DNA of 55,712 nt from JBBDIK01 sp040880465 (GCA_040880465.1 JBBDIK010000001.1:1-55712), one strand, 5' to 3'. Shown: positions 1 to 7,514, counted from the first letter of the stretch. The notes: generated from the sequence alone by a model not told the origin. A program made the numbers and translations.

Positions 1-55
1 TGAACTAGCCCCGGCGTAAACTGACCCGTGTCCACGAGAGCGGGTCAACTCCCGT
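1..55. repeat. Left copy of 55-bp terminal inverted repeat
   Basis: Bases 1-55 are the exact reverse complement of 55658-55712, and the match stops at base 56. The repeat holds an inner dyad, TGACCCG at 22-28 and CGGGTCA at 41-47 with a 12-base loop. The stop codon of the leftward initiator-like gene (45-47) lies in the right half of this dyad, so the hairpin would directly follow that gene and could end its transcript. A length of exactly 55 at both extreme ends looks like a de Bruijn k-mer overlap rather than a natural telomere. Confidence 0.95.
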
Positions 56-551
56 CCGAGGGTGCGGGGAAGGGCGCGAATTCACCCGTCAGGTCTTCCC
101 CCGCGTGTTCGGGCGCCGAAGGCGCAGTTATATCAAGGGGTTCTTCTTCAAGGGGTTCTACGTCTAGGGGTTCTACTACTACAGACGGGTTTCCTGTCGG
201 GCGGACACCCCGACCGGCGGGTTTCCCGTCCGTCGGGTATCCGCCTATCGGCACGGCAAACACCGTGTAGAACTTGCGGACCTTCCCCCTGTCGGCGACG
301 GTTTCCAACTTCGCGTATCCGAACTGAACCAGTTCCCGCATGATGGCCTGGGCTTGTTCCCGGCCGCAGTTGTTCTCAAGCCGAAGGTAGTAGATGCATG
401 ACCGAATCCACCCTTCGTCGTGGGACAGAAGCGTGACTAGACCGCCTTTCGCTTTCGGGCTAAGTCGGGGATCGCGCAGCGTTTCGCGCGGAATCGCCTT
501 CCACGGCTGTCCGCCGAAGTCGATTCGGTCGGTCTTCTGGTCAGCCCTCAC
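45..551 (-). CDS. Replication-initiator-like winged-helix protein of the integrated element
   Basis: This 168-aa protein probably acts in replication or control of the integrated element. Residues about 10-80 look like the winged-helix domain of phage/plasmid replisome organisers: an opening with PRETLRDPRLSPKAKG, then a helical stretch with GREQAQAIMRELVQFGYAKL and a beta-wing reading KVRKFYTVF. The C-terminal third is low-complexity, proline- and glutamate-rich, with a repeated PLDVEPLEEEPL pattern encoded by three 15-bp tandem repeats. I chose the GTG at 551 because it overlaps the upstream stop as GTGA; an ATG at 608 would overlap the previous gene by 61 bases. It is the last gene of a coupled leftward trio. 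The initiator role is inferred from fold pattern and context; a general element-borne HTH protein is the alternative. Confidence 0.5.
   Translation of the reverse strand: MRADQKTDRIDFGGQPWKAIPRETLRDPRLSPKAKGGLVTLLSHDEGWIRSCIYYLRLENNCGREQAQAIMRELVQFGYAKLETVADRGKVRKFYTVFAVPIGGYPTDGKPAGRGVRPTGNPSVVVEPLDVEPLEEEPLDITAPSAPEHAGEDLTGEFAPFPAPSDGS
136..180. repeat. Three 15-bp tandem repeats, iteron-like, inside the initiator-like gene
   Basis: Three adjacent 15-bp units at 136-150, 151-165 and 166-180 share the core AGGGGTTCT and vary only in the last six bases. They encode the proline/glutamate-rich tail of the initiator-like protein. Origins of phage lambda type lie inside the initiator gene as spaced iterons, so an origin role is possible; a simple protein repeat is equally compatible. 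Confidence 0.6.
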
Positions 552-760
552 AACGCACCGGCAGCGGTCGTTCCCGCCGCTTCCTGCATCCACCTGACCA
601 GTGCGCATGTGGGCACGATCAGGCGGCGATCCCCGATGCGAATCGCCGGAATGTCACCACGGGCGGCGGCGGCGTATGCCTGCCTTACGCCGATTCCCAG
701 CAAGGAAGCCACTTCGGGAATGGTGATTGTTGCGCGGTCGGCGAGGTCGGCAGGTGTCAT
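548..760 (-). CDS. AlpA/excisionase-like helix-turn-helix protein
   Basis: A 70-aa protein with the MerR-type winged HTH used by excisionases and AlpA regulators: ITIPEVASLLGIGVRQAYAA is the HTH, followed by RGDIPAIRIGDRRLIVP, the typical wing, and a final helix VRWMQEAA. Such proteins bind next to the attachment site and direct an integrase towards excision, or regulate element genes. The ATG at 760 overlaps the stop of the XRE gene as ATGA, and its own stop overlaps the next GTG as GTGA, so the trio is translationally coupled. With an integrase 1 kb away an excisionase role is likely, but not shown by sequence alone. Confidence 0.75.
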   Translation of the reverse strand: MTPADLADRATITIPEVASLLGIGVRQAYAAAARGDIPAIRIGDRRLIVPTCALVRWMQEAAGTTAAGAL

Positions 761-1008
761 CGAATCGCCCCCGGTCCGACGGCATCCTGAAGCTTGGCCA
801 GGATGTCCAGGTAGCGTTGAAGTTGATCGCCACGGGGGATTCGCGTCCCCTGTTCCCACCTGGCAACCGTGACGCGATGGACGCCAAGTTCGTCGGCCAG
901 TCGCCCCTGGCTGACCCTCGCAGCCATTCTGATCGCACGCGCGACTGCCTTGTCCGGCGGGACGGGGTGGTGCCGGACTTCGTCGATAAGACCGCTTGTG
1001 CCTTCCAC
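757..1008 (-). CDS. XRE-family transcriptional regulator (element repressor)
   Basis: An 83-aa protein consisting almost entirely of a Cro/CI-type HTH: SQGRLADELGVHRVTVARWEQG around residues 33-54 is a textbook XRE motif, followed by RIPRGDQLQRYLDILAKL. It is the first gene of the leftward trio and is divergent from the HTH-integrase pair, the usual place for the element's repressor. A perfect 7-bp palindrome lies 12 bases upstream of its start, and two more dyads lie further towards the opposing promoter. The GTG start at 1008 has no clear ribosome-binding site, so the N-terminus is uncertain. Confidence 0.75.
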   Translation of the reverse strand: MEGTSGLIDEVRHHPVPPDKAVARAIRMAARVSQGRLADELGVHRVTVARWEQGTRIPRGDQLQRYLDILAKLQDAVGPGAIR

Positions 1009-1020
1009 GCGGTCAAAGTT

Positions 1021-1038
1021 TCATGTCTGGCGACATGA
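1021..1038. promoter_or_regulatory. Perfect palindrome upstream of the XRE repressor (probable operator)
   Basis: TCATGTC at 1021-1027 and GACATGA at 1032-1038 form a perfect 7-bp inverted repeat with a 4-base centre. Its size and place, 12 bases upstream of the XRE gene, fit an autoregulatory operator for a dimeric repressor. The assignment to this repressor is inference. Confidence 0.6.
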
Positions 1039-1046
1039 CAGCAAGC

Positions 1047-1076
1047 GGGCACGGGATTATGAACATGATTGTGCCC
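1047..1076. promoter_or_regulatory. Second dyad in the divergent control region
   Basis: GGGCAC at 1047-1052 and GTGCCC at 1071-1076 form a perfect 6-bp inverted repeat with an 18-base AT-rich centre. It lies between the two probable operators of the divergent control region. It may be a looped or bipartite binding site, or coincidence. Confidence 0.35.
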
Positions 1077-1085
1077 ATAACCCCG

Positions 1086-1121
1086 CATATGTGAGGGTGA
1101 GGGTCGCCCCCTTGACATATG
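1086..1121. promoter_or_regulatory. Imperfect dyad with CATATG ends overlapping the rightward -35 box
   Basis: CATATGTGAGG from 1086 is mirrored by CCTTGACATATG ending at 1121, with two mismatches in the arms. The right arm contains the TTGACA of the rightward promoter, so a protein bound here would block transcription of the HTH-integrase pair. Which regulator binds is not shown. Confidence 0.5.
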
Positions 1122-1141
1122 GCTACACGTCCGGTTACGGT
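1112..1141 (+). promoter_or_regulatory. Promoter of the HTH-integrase pair, probably leaderless
   Basis: A perfect -35 TTGACA at 1112-1117 is followed after 18 bases by TACGGT at 1136-1141, which fits the actinobacterial TANNNT -10. A start 7 bases on falls at the ATG at 1148, so the mRNA would be leaderless. Confidence 0.6.
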
Positions 1142-1147
1142 CCCCCC

Positions 1148-1774
1148 ATGGCGAAAAAGCGGACGTTCGAACTTGAGATTCAGTTCCCCCAGCATCGCGC
1201 GCAAGTCTTCAAGGCCCTCAGCGAACAGTGGTGGCATCAAGTTTCGGGTGAGGGGCTGCCCGGTCCAGTCTTGATCCGGCTGGGGAAGACGCCGGAAGGG
1301 GCCCTGGCATGCACTGGGCTGATTCTGGGGGCCACCGACGACGTTGAGATTTCGGCGCGTGACGCCCGGATTCCCCTCGGCGCGATCCTGGAAGACATCA
1401 GCAGTCGCTTAGACCGGAAGACATTGCGAAGCGGCGTGAATCCGAACCTGACCGCCTTCTACAACGCGTTGATGGATGTGGCGATCGACGAATCAGCCGC
1501 GCCGCTGACAAAGCCGAAGCGCAGGCCAGGCCCTACGCCATTGTCTGACGACCACTTCCGGTGGTTCGCGGACTGGTATCGGCACGCCCTGGTTGAGGCG
1601 CCAAACAGCCCAGTAACGATGTTGCACAGGGAACTGGGTGTATCGAAGGAAACGATTCGAAGGTGGCGGCGGGAAGCAGTTGCCCGTCGATTCCTTGATC
1701 TGAACGCGAAGGGCGATGCGGCAGCGAAGCGGCCACCTTCGAAGAAGCCGCCGAAGGGAAAGGGGAAGCCATGA
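1148..1774 (+). CDS. Element protein with C-terminal helix-turn-helix
   Basis: A 208-aa protein not recognised as a whole. The N-terminal half is a mixed alpha/beta region with no clear family. Residues about 135-185 look like a homeodomain-type HTH: a first helix around DDHFRWFADWYRHAL, then MLHRELGVSKETIRRWRREAV, where SKETIRRWRRE is a recognition-helix pattern. The tail is lysine- and proline-rich. The ATG at 1148 sits just after a strong promoter with no leader. Its stop overlaps the integrase start as ATGA, so the two are made together. It may be an integrase cofactor or a regulator of the element; this is inference. Confidence 0.6.
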   Translation: MAKKRTFELEIQFPQHRAQVFKALSEQWWHQVSGEGLPGPVLIRLGKTPEGALACTGLILGATDDVEISARDARIPLGAILEDISSRLDRKTLRSGVNPNLTAFYNALMDVAIDESAAPLTKPKRRPGPTPLSDDHFRWFADWYRHALVEAPNSPVTMLHRELGVSKETIRRWRREAVARRFLDLNAKGDAAAKRPPSKKPPKGKGKP

Positions 1775-3021
1775 GTCGATCCAGGACCAGGGGGCATGTT
1801 CGCGAACACGGGTCGGGCTGGGCCATCGTTATCGAAGTCGGCCAGCGCCCGGCGCAGCGGTGTACCGGTTGCAATCGACGCGCGTGGATCGAACGGGACC
1901 CGCACGTGACCTGCGCGCGCTGCGGTCAGTCGATGGGCGATCCGATGCCTGAACGGCGGCAGCAGTGGAAGACAGGCTTCGCGACCCTTGCTGAGGCGAA
2001 CGCGGCCCTTACGAAGGCCCTGGGGAAGGTTGATACCGGACGCGATCCGTTCCCGGCCGATGTGACGTTCGGGCGCTACACGGATGCTTGGCTGGCGAAC
2101 GAAGCTGCGCGCATCCGCCCTGCAACCCTGGTCCGGTATCGGGGGCTGCTTCACAAGGACGTGCTGCCGATCCTGGCAGATATCCCCTTGGTTCGCATCA
2201 AGCCCGCGCACGTTCGACAGGTGCTGTCGGCAATGGAAGCACGGAAGTTGGCGGCAGCGACAATCCGACAGGGGCGCGCCGTCCTAGGTTCGATCATGCG
2301 CCAGGCGGTGGAAGACGACCTGATCGTGGCGAATCCCGTGATTGCGGTTCGGCCCCCGGCGAATCGGCGCCGCGATCTTACGGTCCCGACTGCGGCCCAG
2401 TTGTCGGCGATGATGACGGCGGCGAAGGGTTCCACCTACGAAGTCCCGCTGACGCTTGCCTGCGGCACGGGGGCGCGGCGATCCGAAATACTTGGCTTGC
2501 AGTGGTCCGACTTCGACGCCAAGCGCGGGACGCTGCGGATCACTCGCAGCCTTCAACGAGGTCCGGGGTCGGACCAGGGCCGGGACCTGCGCGTGCTGCC
2601 GCCTAAGACGCCCAGGGCTGTTCGGGAACTGAAACTGCCCGCCTTCGCCGTGGAACTGCTGAGGGCGCATAGGAGGGCCCAGACTGACCGCCAGTTGAAG
2701 CTGGGCGCCGGGTGGTTCAAGGACCAGGCCCTGGGCGAACTGATCTGTGAACGCGGTGACGGCGGCCCCATCGACCCGGACAACCTGACCCAGGCCTTCA
2801 AGCGCTACGCCAAGGCCGCCGGGCTGGACCAGCGGACCCGCCTTCACGATGTCCGCCACGCAGTGGCGACCAAGCTGGCCGAAGATGGCGTCCCCCTGGT
2901 GGCGGTATCAGCCCTGCTGGGACATTCGTCAGCGGCGTTCACGGCAAGCGTCTACCAGCACGCATTCACGACGATGACGGATCAGGCTGCGGCCGCGTTG
3001 GATGTCGCCTTCGGGGGCTGA
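1771..3021 (+). CDS. Tyrosine site-specific integrase with a zinc ribbon in its arm-binding domain
   Basis: A 416-aa tyrosine recombinase expected to insert and excise the element at the neighbouring tRNA-Asn gene. The catalytic domain has Arg236 in GARRSEILGLQW, Lys279 in PPKTPRAVREL, His359 and Arg362 in LHDVRHAVATKLA, His385 in LLGHSS and nucleophile Tyr395, so it looks complete. Residues 97-190 form the SAM-like core-binding domain. The N-terminal arm-binding region (about 5-85) is unusual: between its strands sit C31-x2-C34 and C48-x2-C51, a zinc ribbon inside what is normally a compact AP2-like domain. The gene overlaps the upstream HTH gene by ATGA and ends 92 bases from the tRNA 3' end, the usual spacing for tRNA-targeting integrases. 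Confidence 0.92.
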   Translation: MSRSRTRGHVREHGSGWAIVIEVGQRPAQRCTGCNRRAWIERDPHVTCARCGQSMGDPMPERRQQWKTGFATLAEANAALTKALGKVDTGRDPFPADVTFGRYTDAWLANEAARIRPATLVRYRGLLHKDVLPILADIPLVRIKPAHVRQVLSAMEARKLAAATIRQGRAVLGSIMRQAVEDDLIVANPVIAVRPPANRRRDLTVPTAAQLSAMMTAAKGSTYEVPLTLACGTGARRSEILGLQWSDFDAKRGTLRITRSLQRGPGSDQGRDLRVLPPKTPRAVRELKLPAFAVELLRAHRRAQTDRQLKLGAGWFKDQALGELICERGDGGPIDPDNLTQAFKRYAKAAGLDQRTRLHDVRHAVATKLAEDGVPLVAVSALLGHSSAAFTASVYQHAFTTMTDQAAAALDVAFGG

Positions 3022-3022
3022 T

Positions 3023-3040
3023 GTTTGCAGTTCGTTTGCA
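3023..3040. repeat. GTTTGCA direct repeats beside the attachment site
   Basis: GTTTGCA occurs at 3023-3029 and 3034-3040, spaced 11 bases start to start, about one helical turn. The pair lies between the integrase stop and the tRNA-Asn 3' end. Integrase arm-binding sites are typically short direct repeats in this place, so that is the likely role. Confidence 0.4.
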
Positions 3041-3113
3041 AAAGAGCCCGTTTCGCGTGGTCGCCGATCTGTGCAACGAGGGACGCACATGCGCTGACCT
3101 GCGATGTTGAGTG

Positions 3114-3186
3114 CTCCGGGGCTGGGACTCGAACCCAGAACCTACGGATTAACAGTCCGCCGCTCTACCGATTGAGCTACCCCGGA
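3114..3186 (-). tRNA. tRNA-Asn(GTT), likely integration site
   Basis: Read on the minus strand, bases 3186 to 3114 fold as a tRNA: acceptor stem TCCGGGG with CCCCGGA, D-arm with GCTC and GAGC, anticodon stem GCGGA with TCCGT around loop CTGTTAA (anticodon GTT, Asn), and T-arm CTGGG-TTCGAGT-CCCAG. The discriminator is G and CCA is not encoded. The integrase lies on the side of the tRNA 3' end, as expected if the element entered there and rebuilt the 3' half. Confidence 0.95.
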
Positions 3187-3232
3187 ACGATGCGCCGCCA
3201 GTCTAGCAACGGGCCTGCCGCGAACCGTTCGA

Positions 3233-4549
3233 TCACTCCAGGTAGTCGCGGAGCTTCTGCGAGCGGCTCGGGTGACGCAGCTTCGAGAGGGTCTTGGACT
3301 CGATCTGGCGGATACGTTCGCGGGTCACGCCGAACTCCCGCCCCACTTCCTCCAGGGTCCGCGGGTGGCCGTCGACCAAGCCGAAGCGGAGCTGGATGAC
3401 CTTCTTCTCGCGTTCGTGCAGGGTGTGCAGGACCGACTCGAGCTGCTCCTGCAACAGGATGAAACTCGCCGCGTCGACCGGAACCACCGCGTCGGAGTCC
3501 TCGATGAAGTCCCCGAGATGCGAATCCTCTTCCTCCCCGATCGGCGTCTCCAGCGACACGGGCTCCTGCGAGACCTTCAGGATCTCACGGACCTTCTCGG
3601 GCGGGATCCCCATCTGCTGGCCGATCTCGTCGGGCGTCGGCTCGCGGCCCAGGTCCTGCAGGAGCTGGCGCTGGATCCGAACGAGCTTGTTGATCGTCTC
3701 GACCATGTGCACCGGGATGCGGATCGTTCGGGCCTGGTCGGCGATGGCACGGGTGATGGCCTGGCGGATCCACCACGTGGCGTACGTCGAGAACTTGTAG
3801 CCCTTCGAGTAGTCGAACTTCTCGACCGCGCGGATCAGGCCGAGGTTCCCCTCCTGGATCAGGTCCAGGAACAACATCCCCCGGCCCACGTAGCGCTTGG
3901 CGATCGAGACGACCAGGCGCAGGTTGGCCTCGATCAGCTTCTTCTTCGCGATGTGCCCGTCGCGCTCGATCCGGCGCAGGAACTCGATCAGCAGTTCGCG
4001 GGTCTTGGGCTTGTACGACTTGGTGATGCGCTCCCGGCCGATGCCTTCGTAGGTGCCGAACGACTGCTCCTGGTGCTCACGGATCGCCATGACGTGCTCG
4101 ACCACCCGCTTCATCTGCTTGCCGTCTACCCGGTCGTCGGTCTCGATCTCGATCTTGAGCATCGTCGCCCATTCGCCGACCTCGATACGGCGGGCGAGGT
4201 CCACCTCCTGCGGCGCGGTGAGCAGCGGGACCTTGCCGATCTCTTTGAGGTACATCCGGACCGGGTCATTGGTAGGGGCCTTGAGGACGTCGTCCTCCCG
4301 GGCCAGGACGGGAGCCGCCGCTTCCGCGACCTCCTCGCCGGGGACCTCGATGATGTCGATGCCCTCGCTCCGCAGGTGCTCCTCGACCTGGGTGAGGAAC
4401 TCTTCGACCTGCTCGGGCGTGAGGTCCTCGACGGGGACGCCCTCGAGGACCTCCTCCGAAGTGACGAACCCGCGCTCGCGACCGCGAGCCGTGATCGCCT
4501 CCTTGGCCTCATCCAGTCCCAGGTCCTCCCGTGCGACCTCAGCGGTCAC
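3233..4549 (-). CDS. rpoD: Primary RNA polymerase sigma factor (sigma-70, RpoD/SigA)
   Basis: A 438-aa group-1 sigma factor that guides RNA polymerase to housekeeping promoters. It has region 1.2 (DPVRMYLKEIGKVPLLT), region 2 with NLRLVVSIAKRYVGRGM and the -10 reading block KFSTYATWWIRQAITRAI, region 3, and region 4.2 with EVGREFGVTRERIRQIESK near the C-terminus. An acidic N-terminal region of about 110 residues replaces region 1.1. I chose GTG 4549 because GGAGGG lies 7 bases upstream; the open frame runs further to 4690 but that part lacks sigma features. It lies 91 bases after dnaG, in the order of the classical macromolecular synthesis operon without rpsU. Confidence 0.97.
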   Translation of the reverse strand: MTAEVAREDLGLDEAKEAITARGRERGFVTSEEVLEGVPVEDLTPEQVEEFLTQVEEHLRSEGIDIIEVPGEEVAEAAAPVLAREDDVLKAPTNDPVRMYLKEIGKVPLLTAPQEVDLARRIEVGEWATMLKIEIETDDRVDGKQMKRVVEHVMAIREHQEQSFGTYEGIGRERITKSYKPKTRELLIEFLRRIERDGHIAKKKLIEANLRLVVSIAKRYVGRGMLFLDLIQEGNLGLIRAVEKFDYSKGYKFSTYATWWIRQAITRAIADQARTIRIPVHMVETINKLVRIQRQLLQDLGREPTPDEIGQQMGIPPEKVREILKVSQEPVSLETPIGEEEDSHLGDFIEDSDAVVPVDAASFILLQEQLESVLHTLHEREKKVIQLRFGLVDGHPRTLEEVGREFGVTRERIRQIESKTLSKLRHPSRSQKLRDYLE

Positions 4550-4640
4550 GGGCTTCCCTCCGGGGTGGGTGCTGGCATCCGGGAAGTGTACGAAAACGGT
4601 TGCGAACGACGACCGGCCGCGGGTGGCGTCGGCAGGACGT

Positions 4641-6455
4641 CTAGCCCGGACCCGCCGCCACGCCCTCCCGCAGGCGCCGCAGATCGGCATCGATCGCGAT
4701 CAGCTCCTGGAACAACTCGTCGTAGCCGGGATCGGTCACGGGATTCAATCTCTGGAGCTGCCGGCGTTTCTCACCGCTCCTCTGCTGAAGGAGCAGCTCC
4801 TCCAGTCGCAGCGAGACGCCCTCCGCGTAGTCCATCGTCGGATCGCCCTCGAGCGGCTCGACCGTCAGTTGGGAGACGGCCTTGGCGGTCCGCTCGTCGG
4901 CGGAGTCGGCTGCGAGCGACCGCACGTCGCCACCGGCGGCAACCAACTTGTCGAACAGCGCGCGGTTGGCGTCGGACTGGAAGTGCTCGGCGGTAAGGCG
5001 ATCCCCGAACCGAAGGAGGATGTCCGTGTCGCGCGCCAGGAGCCTGAGCATCTCGCGCTCGACACGGTCCTGGACCGGCGGACGACGACCGGTGGTCGGG
5101 CGCTGAGTGTGGCCGCCGCCACGTTCGCCCGCCTGAGCCGGGGCCGACCCCCCGGTGGCGCCCAGCTTGGCAATGAGCGACTCGTCCGCGACGTCCGTGA
5201 GCTCGGCGAGCAGGTGCGCGTACTGCTGCCGACGAACGGGGTCTTTGAGCCCGGCGACGATCGGCAAGGCGGCGTCGACGGCCCGAGTCCGGCCCTCGAT
5301 CGAGCCGGTATCGGCCTTCTGGACCACCCGCCGGATCATGTACTCGACGAGCGGTGTCGCTCCGGCCGCGAACTCCCGGAACGCCTCGCCGCCGCGCTGA
5401 CGGACGAACTCGGCCGGGTCCAGTCCCTCGGGTAGGATCAGCACGACCAGCTCGACCGCAGCGTTCTCGTGGAACGCGTAGGCCCGCTCGGCCGCACGTG
5501 CCCCGGCCTCATCCGCATCGAAGGTCAGGACGGCCCGCTGCGCGAAGCGAGACAGCAGGCGTAGGTGCGGCTCGGTGACGGCCGTGCCGCACGTCGCGAC
5601 CGCCGCCTCGACGCCGCCCTGGACCATCGCGACCACGTCGGTGTAGCCCTCGGTCACGAACAACTCGCCGGCACGGGTGGCCGCGGATTTCGCACCGTCG
5701 AGGTTGTAGAGGAGTTCGGACTTGCGATAGATCGGTGTCTCGGACGTGTTGACGTACTTGGCGGTCTTGGCATCGGACGACGGCAGGATGCGTCCGCCGA
5801 ACCCCACGTGGCGCCCCGACAGATCGCGGATCGGGAACGTGATCCGACCGCGGAACCGATCGCGCATCCCTCCTTCTCCGTCCTTCGCGACGAGCCCGGC
5901 TTCGACCAGCAGATCCGGACTCAGGCGCTTGGCGAGCCGCCGCATCAGGAAGTCGGGGTAGCCCGGCGCGTATCCGATCTGGAACCGCTCGATCGCCTCC
6001 GACCCGATCCCGCGCTCCTCCAGATAGGTCCTGGCCTCCGCGCCCTCGCGTCCGTCGATCAACATCTGTCGATAGAGTTCCGCCGCCTCTTCGTTCGCGC
6101 GGAAGAGCGCCTGTCGCTGCGACGCGGCCTTGCGTTCGGCCGGGCTGTCGCCCTCGTAGCGCAGCTGCGTCCCGGTCATCCGCGCGAGCCGCTCGATGGT
6201 TTCGACGAACGTGAGATTCTCGATCTCTTGCAGGAACCTGACCGCATCGCCGCCGGCGCCGCATCCGAAGCAGTAGTAGACCTGTTTAGAAGGCGAGACC
6301 GAGAACGACGGCGTCTTCTCGGCATGGAACGGACACAGCCCGACCAGCGAGTCGTGACCCGCTTTCTTGAGGGTGAGGAACTCCCCCACCACTTTGGCGA
6401 TGTCGGTCCGCTCACGGACCGTTTCGATATCTTCCGCCCTGATCCTGCCGGCCAC
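4641..6455 (-). CDS. dnaG: DNA primase
   Basis: A 604-aa primase that makes RNA primers at the replication fork. The N-terminal zinc-binding domain has C41, H44, C62 and C65 (CPFH and CFGC). The catalytic core with TOPRIM fold follows: E269 in VTEGYTDVV, and the FDADEAG motif at 312-318 carrying the metal-binding aspartates. The C-terminal region, after a glycine-rich linker near 430-450, is the helicase-interacting domain. The GTG start at 6455 has AAGGAG well placed upstream. It is transcribed towards rpoD and follows dgt after 49 bases. Confidence 0.97.
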   Translation of the reverse strand: MAGRIRAEDIETVRERTDIAKVVGEFLTLKKAGHDSLVGLCPFHAEKTPSFSVSPSKQVYYCFGCGAGGDAVRFLQEIENLTFVETIERLARMTGTQLRYEGDSPAERKAASQRQALFRANEEAAELYRQMLIDGREGAEARTYLEERGIGSEAIERFQIGYAPGYPDFLMRRLAKRLSPDLLVEAGLVAKDGEGGMRDRFRGRITFPIRDLSGRHVGFGGRILPSSDAKTAKYVNTSETPIYRKSELLYNLDGAKSAATRAGELFVTEGYTDVVAMVQGGVEAAVATCGTAVTEPHLRLLSRFAQRAVLTFDADEAGARAAERAYAFHENAAVELVVLILPEGLDPAEFVRQRGGEAFREFAAGATPLVEYMIRRVVQKADTGSIEGRTRAVDAALPIVAGLKDPVRRQQYAHLLAELTDVADESLIAKLGATGGSAPAQAGERGGGHTQRPTTGRRPPVQDRVEREMLRLLARDTDILLRFGDRLTAEHFQSDANRALFDKLVAAGGDVRSLAADSADERTAKAVSQLTVEPLEGDPTMDYAEGVSLRLEELLLQQRSGEKRRQLQRLNPVTDPGYDELFQELIAIDADLRRLREGVAAGPG

Positions 6456-6504
6456 GGAGCGGACTCCTTCCCCTCTTCGGCCACTTCTTGGCCCTACTTC
6501 GGCC

Positions 6505-7506
6505 CTACATCAGCCAACCCCGGGGAAGGAAGAGCTGCTCGTAGGTGCGGAGGGCGTACCGATCCGTCATCCCGGCGATGAAGTCGGCGATGCGGGTCGG
6601 AAGGTCCCCCGGGGCGTGATGGTACTCCTCCGGGACGTCATCCGGATGGTCCAGGTAGTAGGAGAACAGGGCCCGGACCAGCCCGATGGCCTTGTCCTGC
6701 TCCTCGCGGAGTTCGTCCCGGAGGTAGACGTGCTCGAACATGAAGTCGCGGAGGGTATCCAGGGCCTCGAAGACCTCCGGGGAGAGGCGAACCTCCGGGG
6801 CCTGGGTCGACTCATCCACCAGGTCGTTCACCAAGGTGTCGATACGCTGGCTGTGGGTGGCGCCGAGCACGGCCACGGCGTCCGCCGGCAGATCGTTGGG
6901 CTCGAGCACTCCCGCGCGGACGGCATCGTCGACGTCGTGGTTCACGTAGGCGATCCGGTCGGCGAACCGCACGACCTGAGCTTCGAGCGTGGCCGGCGCG
7001 GGCATCGCCCAGGTGTGACCCAAGATGCCGTCGCGGACCTCCCAGGTGAGGTTCAGGCCCTGGCCGTCGCGTTCGAGGTGTTCCACGATCCGCAAGCTCT
7101 GCTCTGAATGACGGAACGGGCGGCCGAGGAATGGCTCCAGGGCCTTCTCACCGAGATGTCCGAACGGGGTGTGCCCGAGGTCGTGGCCGAGACCGATCGC
7201 CTCGGTCAGGTCTTCGTTCAGCCTGAGCGCCCGGGCCACCGTCCGGGCGATCTGTGTGACCTCGAGCGTGTGGGTGAGCCGGACACGATAGTGATCCCCC
7301 TCCGGCGCCAGGAATACCTGTGTCTTGTGCTTCAGCCGGCGGAACGCCTTGGAGTGGACGAGCCGGTCGCGGTCCTGCTGGAAGCAGGTTCGCAGCCGAT
7401 CAGCCTCCTCCACTCGCTCGCGGCCCTTGGTCTGCGAGGCGAAGGACGCGCGCTCGGACAGTGATGCATGTTCGATCTCTTCGGTTCGCTCACGAGGGGT
7501 CGTCAT
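6505..7506 (-). CDS. dgt: Deoxyguanosinetriphosphate triphosphohydrolase-like HD protein
   Basis: A 333-aa HD-domain phosphohydrolase expected to cleave dNTPs to deoxynucleosides and triphosphate, lowering dNTP pools. Seen in the sequence: DRLVHSKAFRRLKHKTQVF, the RLTHTLEVTQIART helix with the first metal histidine, and GLGHDLGHTPFGH with the HD pair, followed by RHSEQSLRIVEHLE. Length and motif order fit the bacterial family often found next to dnaG in actinobacteria. I start at ATG 7506, the sixth codon after a possible GTG; a TGCTACCGT extended -10 ends 8 bases before it, so the mRNA is probably leaderless. Confidence 0.92.
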   Translation of the reverse strand: MTTPRERTEEIEHASLSERASFASQTKGRERVEEADRLRTCFQQDRDRLVHSKAFRRLKHKTQVFLAPEGDHYRVRLTHTLEVTQIARTVARALRLNEDLTEAIGLGHDLGHTPFGHLGEKALEPFLGRPFRHSEQSLRIVEHLERDGQGLNLTWEVRDGILGHTWAMPAPATLEAQVVRFADRIAYVNHDVDDAVRAGVLEPNDLPADAVAVLGATHSQRIDTLVNDLVDESTQAPEVRLSPEVFEALDTLRDFMFEHVYLRDELREEQDKAIGLVRALFSYYLDHPDDVPEEYHHAPGDLPTRIADFIAGMTDRYALRTYEQLFLPRGWLM

Positions 7507-7514
7507 CTCAAGCC

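Noticed and set aside
4550..4690. Longer rpoD start at 4690
   Set aside because: The extra 47 residues show no sigma feature, and a good ribosome-binding site fits GTG 4549.
3272..4996. Long open frame on the plus strand across rpoD
   Set aside because: It is antisense to a clear sigma factor and its translation is Asp/Leu/Arg-biased as expected from high-GC shadow frames.
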